DNA of 64,000 bases from Limosilactobacillus portuensis (GTDB lineage Bacteria; Bacillota; Bacilli; Lactobacillales; Lactobacillaceae). A program made the position numbers and the translations under genes. This document shows positions 17,803 to 26,225 of this stretch, in pieces. The stretch spans positions 1 to 64,000 of the forward strand of contig NZ_JABUXQ010000005.1 of NCBI RefSeq assembly GCF_014838735.1. The letters are read 5' to 3'. Positions within the stretch are counted from its first letter, which is position 1. Each line of letters begins with the position of its first letter. A model generated the notes under the pieces. The model saw only the letters and a program-made list of their open reading frames with translations. It had not been told where the DNA came from and made no database searches.

Positions 17803-18585
17803 TTAAGACTTCTTTAATAAGTCCTTTTTAACATCATTAAAGTGTTTTGCATCAGTAACCTTCATCTTTGGGAAGCTCCTAATCAGCCGACGTTGGTTCC
17901 AGGAAAGGTGCTCGTTAAACCGTCGCGTATCTTCACTATTAATGATCTCTGCCCGCCAATTAGCCAGCCGCTGCTTTAAGCGATGTTCTTCCGCAGGCTT
18001 GGCTTCTTGGATTAGTTCATGCAAGTGTTCAAACCGTTGATTAATCCGGTTATCCCATTGTTTAGTAGATGTATGAAGTCGGTGAACACTGAACATCGTC
18101 AAAATCGTATCAGTACCCATTACAAGAACGATTATAACAGCCAGCCAACCGTGCGTCCGTGCTTCTTCCCAATTAATTATTCGCTGGATAAAAGGTTGGA
18201 TGTACTTAACTAAGAAAACCACACCGATCCCCCAGAACAATGATATTTCTGGAGCAACTCTTCCTTGAATGTTCCCTTTCAGTTTAGAATAATCCCAGAG
18301 CTTCATATGAAAGACTTTCTCCAAAAAGAGACTCGCAAAATATTCAAAGATGCTAGCAACGATAAAGCCAACAGTAAATAGGAGAATTAAATTATTTTTA
18401 ACGGGCTCCGCTGTAATTAAGATCGTGGTAACAGCAAATCCATAAACTGGACAATATGGACCAAAAAGGAATCCACGGTAGGCATAGTGATGATCCTTAA
18501 TCGAACAATAAAAGGTTTCCCATAACCAGCCAACTACCGAATAGGTAAAAAATAAGACAATAATTTCTGAAATTGAGTAATGCAT
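17803..18585 (-). CDS. CmpB-like membrane protein (putative ABC transporter permease family)
   Basis: About 260 residues with five or six predicted helices. The N-terminus FTYSVVGWLWETFYCS and GFLFGPYCPVYGFA are hallmarks of the family annotated as ABC_trans_CmpB, whose transport role is unproven. The last 90 residues are charged and cytosolic. ATG 18585 follows GGGAGGG; the longer frame begins inside that site. It lies downstream of the ABC-F gene. Confidence 0.7.
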   Translation of the reverse strand: MHYSISEIIVLFFTYSVVGWLWETFYCSIKDHHYAYRGFLFGPYCPVYGFAVTTILITAEPVKNNLILLFTVGFIVASIFEYFASLFLEKVFHMKLWDYSKLKGNIQGRVAPEISLFWGIGVVFLVKYIQPFIQRIINWEEARTHGWLAVIIVLVMGTDTILTMFSVHRLHTSTKQWDNRINQRFEHLHELIQEAKPAEEHRLKQRLANWRAEIINSEDTRRFNEHLSWNQRRLIRSFPKMKVTDAKHFNDVKKDLLKKS

Positions 18586-18626
18586 GGTCCGGCACCCTCC
18601 CTTCATCAATTATTGTCTCATATTTT

Positions 18627-20168
18627 CTACTTTAAGCTAAGTTTTTCAACATTAAGAATCTTATCAAGCCAGCCTTCATAGAAACTTTGTTCGTGACTAA
18701 CTAAAATTAAATTTCCCGGGAAATTTTGCAATGCCGTTTTCAACCCCTCCTTGGTTTCATCATCAAGGTGGTTTGTTGGTTCGTCCATGATCAAAAAGTT
18801 AGACGGGGTTAACTCTAAAATTGCCAGCTTAACCTTCGTTTGTTCGCCACCTGAAAGCAGGTGTAACGGCTTCATTGTATTTGCCGCATTAATTCCTGCC
18901 CGAGCTAGCTTTTGCCGAATAGTTTTGGGCTGCATCGTTGGGAACATATTTTGAATTGTCTGTAATGGGGTTAATGACGGGTCATCCCATTCAAGATCCT
19001 GATCAAAGTAGTTAACCTTAGCGGATGGTGAAAAAGTTGCCGTTCCGCCAAGAGCAGGAATTTTCTTTAAAATCGACTTAATCAACGTTGACTTCCCAAC
19101 ACCGTTAAATCCTGTGAAAAGCAGCTTTTCTCCCATCGTCATTGAAAATGTCACCGGTGCTAACAATGGATGACCATAACCAACGGAAAGGCTTTCGACC
19201 CGAAGCGCGTTCGCGGAGCCGGTATTTTCATACGGAAACTTAAAAGTTGCTTTTAAATTATCTGTCGGTGGATCAATCCGCTTCATCCGGGCCAGCATCT
19301 TTTCCCGCGACTTAGCCATCGTTGATTTTGACCCCGCCTTATTTTTTCGAATAAACCGTTCAGCCTTTTCAATAACAACCTGTTGTTTTTCGTATTCCCG
19401 CTCTTGGGTTTCCTTGCGCTCTTCCTTTTGCCGCATTGCCTGTTCAAAGCTCCCCCGGTATTTAGTAATTTTCCCGAAGGCAACATCACAGATCGTATTC
19501 GTTACCTGTTCCAAAAAATCATAATCGTGAGAGATGATCATCGCTGCCCCATCGAAGTCGTTTAAGTAGTCAATCAGCCACTCAATGTGGGCCGTATCAA
19601 GGTAGTTAGTCGGTTCATCAAGCAGGATTACATCCGGTTGCTCAAGTAACATCTTCGCTAAGATAATTTTAGAACGCTGACCACCACTCATCTCAGAGAC
19701 GACATTATCCTTCCCAATTTCGGTTAATCCTAACCCGTTCATTACTCGCTCAACTTCGGTCTCAATATCATAGAAATTATGAGCATCTAATTGTTCTTGG
19801 AGCCGACCTGCTTTAGTTAACAGCTCATCATCCATCTTTTGAGCATATTCTTCGTACAGCTTATTCATCCGGTCATTGATTTCATAAAGATCAGCAAAGG
19901 CGGTGTGAAGGAACTTGATCAGAGTCATCCCCTTAGGAATATCAACGTACTGGTCCAAGTAACCGATCTTAACGTTCTTAGCCCAAGTTACCGTTCCCGA
20001 CACCGGAAGGACTTTCCCAATCAAAATCTTAATTAAGGTACTTTTACCAGCACCATTTTGACCAACAATTCCCATATGTTCATGTTTTTCAAGTTGAAAG
20101 CTAGCGTCATCGTAGAGTTGCTTATCCGCATAACTCATTGTCAATCCCTTGACATCTAATACTGCCAT
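18627..20168 (-). CDS. ABC-F family ATPase
   Basis: Soluble tandem ATPase of about 513 residues without membrane helices. Domain 1 has GQNGAGKST, SEMSGGQRSKI and VILLDEPTN; domain 2 has GFNGVGKST, LLSGGEQTKV and FLIMDEPTNHLD. They are joined by a charged linker (about residues 240-300), typical of ribosome-acting ABC-F proteins in translation or antibiotic protection. The start is ATG 20168 behind AGGAGAG; a longer in-frame start lacks a site. Which ABC-F subgroup cannot be decided here. Confidence 0.85.
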   Translation of the reverse strand: MAVLDVKGLTMSYADKQLYDDASFQLEKHEHMGIVGQNGAGKSTLIKILIGKVLPVSGTVTWAKNVKIGYLDQYVDIPKGMTLIKFLHTAFADLYEINDRMNKLYEEYAQKMDDELLTKAGRLQEQLDAHNFYDIETEVERVMNGLGLTEIGKDNVVSEMSGGQRSKIILAKMLLEQPDVILLDEPTNYLDTAHIEWLIDYLNDFDGAAMIISHDYDFLEQVTNTICDVAFGKITKYRGSFEQAMRQKEERKETQEREYEKQQVVIEKAERFIRKNKAGSKSTMAKSREKMLARMKRIDPPTDNLKATFKFPYENTGSANALRVESLSVGYGHPLLAPVTFSMTMGEKLLFTGFNGVGKSTLIKSILKKIPALGGTATFSPSAKVNYFDQDLEWDDPSLTPLQTIQNMFPTMQPKTIRQKLARAGINAANTMKPLHLLSGGEQTKVKLAILELTPSNFLIMDEPTNHLDDETKEGLKTALQNFPGNLILVSHEQSFYEGWLDKILNVEKLSLK

Positions 20169-20264
20169 GTCTTCTCTCCTCATTTTTCCGTTTAAACTGC
20201 TTAATATGGTAACACAAATCAAATTCCTCTCCAAACTGATTATTAAAGGAATCTCATTTTCACC

Positions 20265-20293
20265 TTGACATCCAGATCATCCTTCGCTAAACT
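20265..20293 (+). promoter_or_regulatory. Promoter of the trpXYZ-like operon
   Basis: TTGACA, 17-nt spacer, TAAACT; about 30 nt before the leader peptide. Confidence 0.75.
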
Positions 20294-20325
20294 ATAAGCA
20301 ATCTTAAGTGAACGGAGAATGTTAA

Positions 20326-20373
20326 ATGATTAAGTCTCACACCAGCAAGTTAAATACTTGGCAAAGCCGGTAA
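20326..20373 (+). CDS. Trp-containing leader peptide (15 aa)
   Basis: MIKSHTSKLNTWQSR, preceded by CGGAGAA 8-10 nt upstream of ATG. A single Trp codon (TGG) is at codon 12. It lies between a strong promoter and a structured leader with terminator upstream of a tryptophan-type ABC transporter. A role as sensor of Trp supply is inferred from position. Only one Trp codon makes it weaker than classical tandem-Trp leaders. Confidence 0.55.
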   Translation: MIKSHTSKLNTWQSR

Positions 20374-20432
20374 TTCGGGTTGAGTTCGTCATGGATGCAA
20401 CCTGAGATGACAGATTGCATCTGTGCCGGCTG
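20364..20432 (+). promoter_or_regulatory. Pseudoknot-capable leader RNA between Trp peptide and terminator
   Basis: GCCGG (20366-20370) pairs with CCGGC (20426-20430) and closes the element. Inside, GTCAT (20388-92) pairs with ATGAC (20407-11), and GATGCAA (20394-400) with TTGCATC (20415-21). The two inner stems interleave, so they form either an H-type pseudoknot or alternative hairpins. GATGCA could also pair with TGCAT of the terminator 5' arm. The closing arm GCCGG lies within the footprint of a ribosome stalled at the Trp codon. Confidence 0.5.
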
Positions 20433-20450
20433 AGAAGTGATCATTTATTC

Positions 20451-20487
20451 AGTCTGCATGGATCCTACATGCAGGCTTTTCTTTTTT
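20451..20487 (+). terminator. Attenuator terminator before trpX-like gene
   Basis: CTGCATG (20454-60) pairs with CATGCAG (20468-74), followed by GCTTTTCTTTTTT. Confidence 0.8.
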
Positions 20488-20551
20488 CAAAAGCGGAGAG
20501 CCCTTTGCATGTGGTTCCCCGTTTTTTCTTTAGGGAAGGAGTTTTATCTTT

Positions 20552-21541
20552 ATGAAAAGAATGTCCGCAGTCATTATTCTGCTGCTTGGCTTTCTTGGGA
20601 TTGCCTTTTTCACCGAAAACGGCGGTGTTGTTAAGCAGCGGGTTCCAAAAGTCGGGGTATTAACCTTGATGCACCACCCTGCTTTAGATCAAATCTACAA
20701 GGGGTATGTCGATGAGCTGGCCAAGGAAGGTTACCACAACGGGAAGAACATTAAAATTGAATACGAGAATGCCAACGGTGACCAGAGTAATCTTAAAACA
20801 ATGGCCAATACATTAACGAATAACAATCCAACGGTTCTCTTTGGGATTACTACCCCCGCTGCTCAGGCGCTCGCCAATTCTACCACTAAGACGCCAATCA
20901 TCCTCGGTGGGGTTTCTAACCCTCAAGGAGCCGGCCTAGTGAAGAATAACCAGCATCCTGGTGGTAACATTAGCGGTGTCTCCGATTTAGCACCAGTTCA
21001 CCAGCAACTAACCTTAATCAAGCAATTCGTTCCTAACCTCAAAACTCTCGGGGTAATTTACACTTCCAATGACAGCTCTGGTGTTACTGGCTACCACCAA
21101 ATTGCCCGTGAATGCAAGAAGATGAACATTAAGCTAAAAGCGTACTCGATCTCGAACAGTAACGATTTAAACCAGGTTTCCCAACAAATGGTAAGTCGGG
21201 TCGACGCGGTGATTGTTCCAACCGATAACACGGTTGCTGGTGCAATGCAGACACTGGTAAAGAACGCGGATGCTGCTAATAAGCCCGTTTTCCCTGCTAC
21301 TGACACCATGGTTAAGCAAGGCGGGGTTGCTACATACAGCATTAACCAATACAAGCTTGGTGTAATGGGAGCAAAAATGACCGTAAAAGTCCTTAAAGGA
21401 AAGAAAGTTGGTAACCTCCCAGTCGAATACGTTCGTCGCGGTGAACCAGTCCTTAACCTTAAGCAGGCACAAAAACTCCACTTACAAATTCCTGCCCAGT
21501 TCGACCACGAAGCACAAACAAAGGGGGAAGTATACAAATGA
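20552..21541 (+). CDS. trpX: ABC transporter substrate-binding protein, TrpX-like
   Basis: Solute-binding protein of 329 residues of the ABC_sub_bind family. An N-terminal hydrophobic segment (about 5-20) is the export signal, with no clear lipobox. VPKVGVLTLMHHPALDQI, FGITTPAAQALA, PIILGGVSNP and VIVPTDNTV are typical of this periplasmic-binding fold. Homologues controlled by Trp T-boxes in streptococci underlie the tryptophan assignment; the upstream Trp leader agrees. First gene of a three-gene operon. Confidence 0.82.
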   Translation: MKRMSAVIILLLGFLGIAFFTENGGVVKQRVPKVGVLTLMHHPALDQIYKGYVDELAKEGYHNGKNIKIEYENANGDQSNLKTMANTLTNNNPTVLFGITTPAAQALANSTTKTPIILGGVSNPQGAGLVKNNQHPGGNISGVSDLAPVHQQLTLIKQFVPNLKTLGVIYTSNDSSGVTGYHQIARECKKMNIKLKAYSISNSNDLNQVSQQMVSRVDAVIVPTDNTVAGAMQTLVKNADAANKPVFPATDTMVKQGGVATYSINQYKLGVMGAKMTVKVLKGKKVGNLPVEYVRRGEPVLNLKQAQKLHLQIPAQFDHEAQTKGEVYK

Positions 21542-22437
21542 ATCTAATCGTCTCATCTATCGGTCAAGGATTATTGTGGGCATTACTCGGTCTTGGCCTC
21601 TACCTCACATTCCGGATCCTTGATTTTTGTGATATGACAGTTGAAGGAACTTTCCCTCTTGGTGCCGCCACTGCAGTTACCGCCATTGCAAACGGCATTA
21701 ACCCGTTTTTAGCAACGTTATTGGCGATCGGTGCTGGAATGATTGCTGGCCTAATTACCGGTCTCCTTTATACTAAGGGAAAGATCCCAAGCCTCTTAGC
21801 TGGAATCCTGACCATGACCGCGATTTACTCCGTTGATTTACGGATCATGGGGAAATCTAACATCTCATTATTGGGAAAGCCAACACTTTTTAATGGTAAT
21901 TTTCTTCGTCAACTTCCCCAATTCTTTGATAGCGTGACAGTCGGCTTAATTGTGATCATCATTGTAACTATTCTGATGATGATCTTTCTCGCCACTGATT
22001 ATGGGCAAGCATTCATTGCAACCGGGGATAACCCCACAATGGCAAAGTCATTAGGAATTCACACTGACAGAATGATTAATATTGGCTTAATGGTTTCTAA
22101 CGGGATGGTTGCTCTCTGTGGTGCCCTCGTTGCCCAAAGCAATGGCTATGCTGACGTTAACATGGGGATTGGGACCATCGTTATTGCCTTAGCTTCAATT
22201 ATTATTGGTGAAGTAGCCTTTGGTGACCTCACTCTTAATCAGCGACTCGTTGCTGTGACTCTTGGTTCAATCATCTATCGCTTAATTCTATTAGCAGTAT
22301 TACAACTCGGCTTCTCCGCTAACGACCTCAACTTAATTTCTTCGATTGTTCTTGCAATCTGCATGATGCTACCGCAATTGGAAAAGGTTGTTAATTTAAA
22401 AAAGCCAATCTTGAAGGGAGTGCAACCACATGAGTAA
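21538..22437 (+). CDS. trpY: ABC transporter permease, TrpY-like
   Basis: Branched-chain/LIV-type permease of 299 residues with about eight helices. The sequence LGLYLTFRILDFCDMTVEGTF is typical of the permease paired with TrpX-type binding proteins. Overlaps the upstream gene by ATGA and the downstream ATPase by 8 nt, implying coupled translation. Confidence 0.82.
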   Translation: MNLIVSSIGQGLLWALLGLGLYLTFRILDFCDMTVEGTFPLGAATAVTAIANGINPFLATLLAIGAGMIAGLITGLLYTKGKIPSLLAGILTMTAIYSVDLRIMGKSNISLLGKPTLFNGNFLRQLPQFFDSVTVGLIVIIIVTILMMIFLATDYGQAFIATGDNPTMAKSLGIHTDRMINIGLMVSNGMVALCGALVAQSNGYADVNMGIGTIVIALASIIIGEVAFGDLTLNQRLVAVTLGSIIYRLILLAVLQLGFSANDLNLISSIVLAICMMLPQLEKVVNLKKPILKGVQPHE

Positions 22438-23194
22438 GCCCATTTTAGAATTAAAAAATGTCAAGACAGTTGTTAATAAGGGAACTGCAAACGAAACCAC
22501 GATCCTCAAAGGGATTAATTTAAAAATTAACGAAGGTGACTTTATTACCATTGTCGGCACTAACGGGGCCGGTAAGTCAACCCTCTTCAATGTTATTGGT
22601 GGAAACCTCCATGCTGATAGCGGGCAAATTCTTCATAATGGCAAGGACATCACTCGTTCAACTGAAGAACAACGGACATCTTTTCTTGCCCGCGTCTTTC
22701 AGGATCCCAAGCTTGGGACAGCTCCCCGGATGACCGTCGCTGAAAATATGCTTCTCGCAACAAAGCGTGGTGAAAAACGTCACCTGGTTTTGCGAAAACT
22801 AAAGCAAAACATGGAACGGTTTACCAAATTAGCTGCCACAATGAACAACGGGTTAGAAAACCGAATGACCACCGCAACCGGAGCACTTTCTGGCGGCCAA
22901 CGGCAAGCACTTAGCTTTTTAATGGCTACTCTTAAGCGTCCTGATATTCTTTTATTGGATGAACATACCGCTGCTCTTGATCCACATACGAGTTTAAATC
23001 TCCTCCATGCCACTGATGAGCGGATCAATCAGGATCACCTGACGGCTTTGATGATTACTCATCACCTAGAAGATGCCTTAACATATGGTAATCGGTTAAT
23101 TGTCCTAAAAGACGGCCAAATTAAAGCCGACTTTAAAGGTGAAGCAAAACAACAGCTCACCACTGACAAACTCTACACCTATTTTGAAGATTAG
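22430..23194 (+). CDS. trpZ: ABC transporter ATP-binding protein, TrpZ-like
   Basis: ATPase of 254 residues: Walker A GTNGAGKST, Q-loop FQDPKLGTAP, signature LSGGQRQAL, Walker B ILLLDEHTAALD and H-loop THHLEDAL. Energises the TrpXY-type importer. His replaces the usual Pro after the Walker B Glu (DEHTAALD), as often seen in this transporter class. Confidence 0.85.
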   Translation: MSKPILELKNVKTVVNKGTANETTILKGINLKINEGDFITIVGTNGAGKSTLFNVIGGNLHADSGQILHNGKDITRSTEEQRTSFLARVFQDPKLGTAPRMTVAENMLLATKRGEKRHLVLRKLKQNMERFTKLAATMNNGLENRMTTATGALSGGQRQALSFLMATLKRPDILLLDEHTAALDPHTSLNLLHATDERINQDHLTALMITHHLEDALTYGNRLIVLKDGQIKADFKGEAKQQLTTDKLYTYFED

Positions 23195-23196
23195 CC

Positions 23197-23225
23197 TTGT
23201 TAATATTCCAAAAATTATATATATT
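23197..23225 (+). promoter_or_regulatory. Promoter of the cadD-like operon
   Basis: TTGTTA, 17-nt spacer, TATATT; embedded in a long inverted repeat. Confidence 0.6.
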
Positions 23226-23256
23226 AATAATGAAATATATCGTTTTTTGGAATATT
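23202..23256. promoter_or_regulatory. Operator-like inverted repeat over the cadD promoter
   Basis: AATATTCCAAAAA (23202-23214) is repeated in perfect inversion as TTTTTGGAATATT (23244-23256). The arms flank the -10 box, and the right arm abuts GGAGG of the next gene. It is a good candidate binding site for the ArsR/CzrA-type regulator encoded two genes down. It might also fold in RNA and affect translation. Confidence 0.55.
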
Positions 23257-23269
23257 GGAGGTTTAAATC

Positions 23270-23845
23270 ATGAATTACTGGCTTCTTTTTGTTACCTTTA
23301 TTGCTGTCAATCTAGACTTCTTCTTTATCTTGCTTTGTCTGGTCAATAAATACCCATTGCGAGACGTTATCATCGGTTACGTGATTGGTGTCGCACTCCT
23401 GGTCACTGCTAGCTTTGCTGCTGGTAAGGTTCTTACGCTTTTCCTTCCTGAATGGCTTCTCGGCTTCCTTGGAATCTTACCAATTTACATGGCACTCCAT
23501 GATAACGATGAAGATTCCAACCACCAATCGACCACTCGATCACCAATTTTGATTGTTCTCATAACATACCTTGCAGTTTGCTCTGGTTGTAATCTCTCGA
23601 TCTTTTTACCAATCCTAACAGGAATTCCCCTCGGTCACTTTGGCTTGGCATTGAGTTTCATTCTTATTCTCACTATTCTCGTTGTAATTTTGATTAAGGA
23701 AATTGGTAAATTATCACCAGTCGCCCGGTTCATGGATAAATATAGCGAACTGTTAATGAAAATCATCTACATTGGAGTCGGAATATATGTCTTCTTCGAT
23801 AGCGGACTGATCCGTCACTTGGCACAGTGGGTCGGTCTGGTATAA
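23270..23845 (+). CDS. cadD: CadD-family cadmium/heavy-metal resistance transporter
   Basis: Membrane protein of 191 residues with five or six predicted helices, matching the LysE-like CadD family: FIAVNLDFFFILLCL at the N-terminus, GFLGILPIYMAL, then CSGCNLSIFLPIL. In staphylococci CadD confers low-level cadmium resistance. Behind it sits an ArsR-type metal sensor, so this is a cadDX-like operon. Metal specificity is uncertain because the sensor looks zinc/cobalt type. Confidence 0.8.
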   Translation: MNYWLLFVTFIAVNLDFFFILLCLVNKYPLRDVIIGYVIGVALLVTASFAAGKVLTLFLPEWLLGFLGILPIYMALHDNDEDSNHQSTTRSPILIVLITYLAVCSGCNLSIFLPILTGIPLGHFGLALSFILILTILVVILIKEIGKLSPVARFMDKYSELLMKIIYIGVGIYVFFDSGLIRHLAQWVGLV

Positions 23846-23846
23846 T
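23819..23846 (+). promoter_or_regulatory. Internal promoter for the ArsR-type regulator
   Basis: TTGGCA, 16-nt spacer, TATAAT with TGG in front, overlapping the last codons and stop of the cadD-like gene. Confidence 0.55.
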
Positions 23847-23877
23847 ATTCATCAAAAAGCGATGGAGGCCTTCACCC

Positions 23878-24207
23878 GTGGAACAACCAGATGTCTTAAT
23901 TAACGAAGCGGCAAAGATTTACAAAGTATTAAGCAATAGCACAAGAATCAAAATTCTCTACTATCTCCGTCATCAAACTGATGAGGTTGATGTAAAAACA
24001 ATTGTTAATGATCTTGGCCTTGCCCAGCCAGTGGTTTCTAAACAACTCGGAATCCTCCGGCGTTATCAACTGGTTTGTTCCCGTCGCTCTGGCACCCGTG
24101 TCTTCTACATCCTTGACGATCCTCACATTATGGAATTAACGGATGACATGATTGCTCACGTTAAACACGAAATCAAAGGCGAACCCCATCCAAAGAATTT
24201 GTATTAG
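23878..24207 (+). CDS. ArsR/SmtB-family metal sensor, CzrA-like alpha-5 site
   Basis: About 109 residues. The winged helix contains LSNSTRIKILYYL and LAQPVVSKQLGILRRYQLV. Near the C-terminus Asp-x-His is followed by ten residues, then His-x2-His. That exact spacing is the alpha-5 zinc/cobalt site of CzrA/SmtB. The N-terminal cysteines of CadC are missing. The start is GTG 23878 behind GATGGAGG; longer frames run into cadD. Predicted to repress the operon through the upstream inverted repeat. Confidence 0.85.
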   Translation: MEQPDVLINEAAKIYKVLSNSTRIKILYYLRHQTDEVDVKTIVNDLGLAQPVVSKQLGILRRYQLVCSRRSGTRVFYILDDPHIMELTDDMIAHVKHEIKGEPHPKNLY

Positions 24208-24210
24208 AGG

Positions 24211-24277
24211 GAAGAGTGCAAACCGAGACGGACTAGCCACCAAGTACTAAGGAATCCCGGACGAGTCTCCTTGCACT
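24211..24277 (+). repeat. Short palindromic repeat behind the metal sensor, copy 12
   Basis: Three bases after the stop codon, AGTGCAA and GAGAC pair with GTCTC and TTGCACT across a 67-bp element. Its right-hand part on the minus strand (CTTAGTACTTGGTGGCTAG) resembles the copy ending at 57501. It therefore appears to be a small relative of the stop-anchored repeats. Confidence 0.5.
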
Positions 24278-24367
24278 ACAATATCAATATCCTTTAAGAT
24301 AATAAGAGGCTAAGAGCATTCTTGGTCTCTTTAATAATTTAAACAATTTTTAACGGGAGGATTATTT

Positions 24368-25704
24368 GTGAATAACCTATTTGAGCGTACTTCGATTAAA
24401 AAGGCCTATTTTACTCTTGCACTACCGGTAGTGTTAAGCATGGCTGTAACGCTTATTTATAATCTGGTTGATACTTTCTTTGTTTCTAAGACTGGTAACC
24501 CTGATCTAGTTGCTGGAGTATCTCAGGGAGCTCCAATTTTCACCTTGATGATTGCGATTGGTGATATTTTCGGTCTTGGTGGTAGTTCATTAATTTCACG
24601 GCTTTTCGGCGAGCATCAGGACCACCTTGCAAGAAACGTTTCCGGCTACGCTTTCTATTACTCAATCGCCTGTGGAATTGTTGTTACAATCATCCTATTA
24701 GTTTTTCAAAATCCAATCCTTCACCTGCTCGGTGCTTCAGCTAATACTTGGAAGTACGCCCGTGAATATTACCTGGTAATCGCCTGGGGAGCGGCATTTA
24801 TCATCTTCGGGTTATCGCCAACCAATATTCTCCGAACAGAAGGCCTAGCGATCCAGTCAATGATTGCCTCAATGGCGGGGACGATCATTAACATCTTCCT
24901 TAATCCGATCTTTATTTTTACCTGTGGATTAGGAGCTGCCGGATCAGCCCTGGCAACGGTCACTTCAAGTGTAATTGCAGACATCATTATGGTTTACTAT
25001 CTCAGAACGAAAAGTAAAAAGCTGACAACTTCAATTCATGAGACTAAAATCAGCTGGCATCATCAAATTCAGATCTATGCCATCGGGATTCCCGCATCGA
25101 TTACCAACATCATGGTCTCCTTTGCCACCGCAATGACTAACCGTTATCTAATTTCTTATGGCGCCAATAGCGTTGCTGCGATGGGAATTGCGATGAAAGC
25201 TAATTCAATCATTATTATGATCATGGTTGGCTTTGCTTTCGGTGCCCAACCATTAATTGGTTATGCTTATGGTGCCCGAAACGAAAAACGCTTTTACGAA
25301 ATTATCCATTTTGATTTATTTGTTATTTCTACAATTAACATTGTCTTAACAATACTCCTTCTTATTTTTGCTCCTGAAGTAATTCGCATCTTTATGAATG
25401 ATCCGGTAATCGTTAAAGAAGGTGCCTTGATGCTTCGCTGGTTATCTATAACAACTACTTTAGCTGGGATAATCCTAGTATTTACCACCGCTTTCCAGTC
25501 AATGGGAAAGGCTGCTCCAGCGTTTTGGCTATCATTCAGTCTCAAGGGTTAATCTTTGGTCTAGCTATCGTAATTCTGGCTCATTTCTTTGGTTATACGG
25601 GAATCTTAGCTGCTCAAGCATGTTCAGACGTGCTAACTTTGATTTTGGGGCTAATATTCTACAAAGCCTATGAACCACACTTTAATAGAAAGAGCACTGA
25701 GTAA
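24368..25704 (+). pseudogene. MATE-family efflux transporter, frameshifted near the 3' end
   Basis: Multidrug/sodium antiporter of the MATE family. Residues 1-394 are intact (LALPVVLSMAVTLIYNLVDTFFVS; GIPASITNIM), then the frame ends at 25552 after FWLSFSLKG. The missing last helices are encoded in the next frame, from about 25535 to the stop at 25704 (AIIQSQGLIFGLA ... FYKAYEPHFNRKSTE). Adding one T to the TTTT run near 25531-25534 would restore AFLAIIQSQG. It is a recent single-base loss or a sequencing error. The truncated protein might retain partial function. Confidence 0.8.
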
Positions 25705-25753
25705 TAAAGCTTTTGGAAACCTAATTGATTCGTCATAAAAGAAAACTAAAAAA

Positions 25754-25905
25754 GGGATTGTGACATAAGTACTTTTACCAAGTTCAAATACGAACGGCGC
25801 GGTACGCAAATGGGTTCCAGTGTCCGGTATAACCGAACTCTGGAACCCTATTTGCGCTCGCGGGGGCGTGAAAACGAAGTCATAAATGACTTCTGTCACG
25901 CTCCC
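25754..25905. repeat. 152-bp palindromic repeat, family 2, copy 2
   Basis: Near-identical partner of 12294-12445. It lies between the convergent MATE and trxA genes and ends 3 nt before the trxA stop codon. On the minus strand it supplies a long hairpin ending in CCCTTTTTT. Confidence 0.85.
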
Positions 25906-25908
25906 TTT

Positions 25909-26223
25909 TTAGATTTTCCTTGAAAAGTAATGATCCAACTTTGCCTCAGGGTAGAAGCCCGTTACCTTTTCTTTAGCAACGCCATCCCGAAAAAGGATTA
26001 GGGTTGGGATGCTCATTACTTTGTACTTGGCAGCCATTTTTTTATTATCATCAACATTTAATTTCAAAAATTTAATTTTACCGGCATACTTTTTTTCAAG
26101 ATTTTCCAATGCCGGAGCCATCATCTTGCAGGGCCCACACCACGGAGCCCAGAAGTCAACCACCACTACTGGAGCAGAGCTAGTTAACTCAGCAAAAGTC
26201 TGGTCAGTCACAACTGTTGCCAT
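25909..26223 (-). CDS. trxA: Thioredoxin
   Basis: Disulfide reductase of 104 residues with active site WCGPCKM (about residues 28-34), and the cis-proline in MSIPTLILF. Three nt separate it from terC, so the two are probably co-transcribed. A family-2 repeat begins 3 nt past its stop codon. Confidence 0.95.
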   Translation of the reverse strand: MATVVTDQTFAELTSSAPVVVVDFWAPWCGPCKMMAPALENLEKKYAGKIKFLKLNVDDNKKMAAKYKVMSIPTLILFRDGVAKEKVTGFYPEAKLDHYFSRKI

Positions 26224-26225
26224 TG

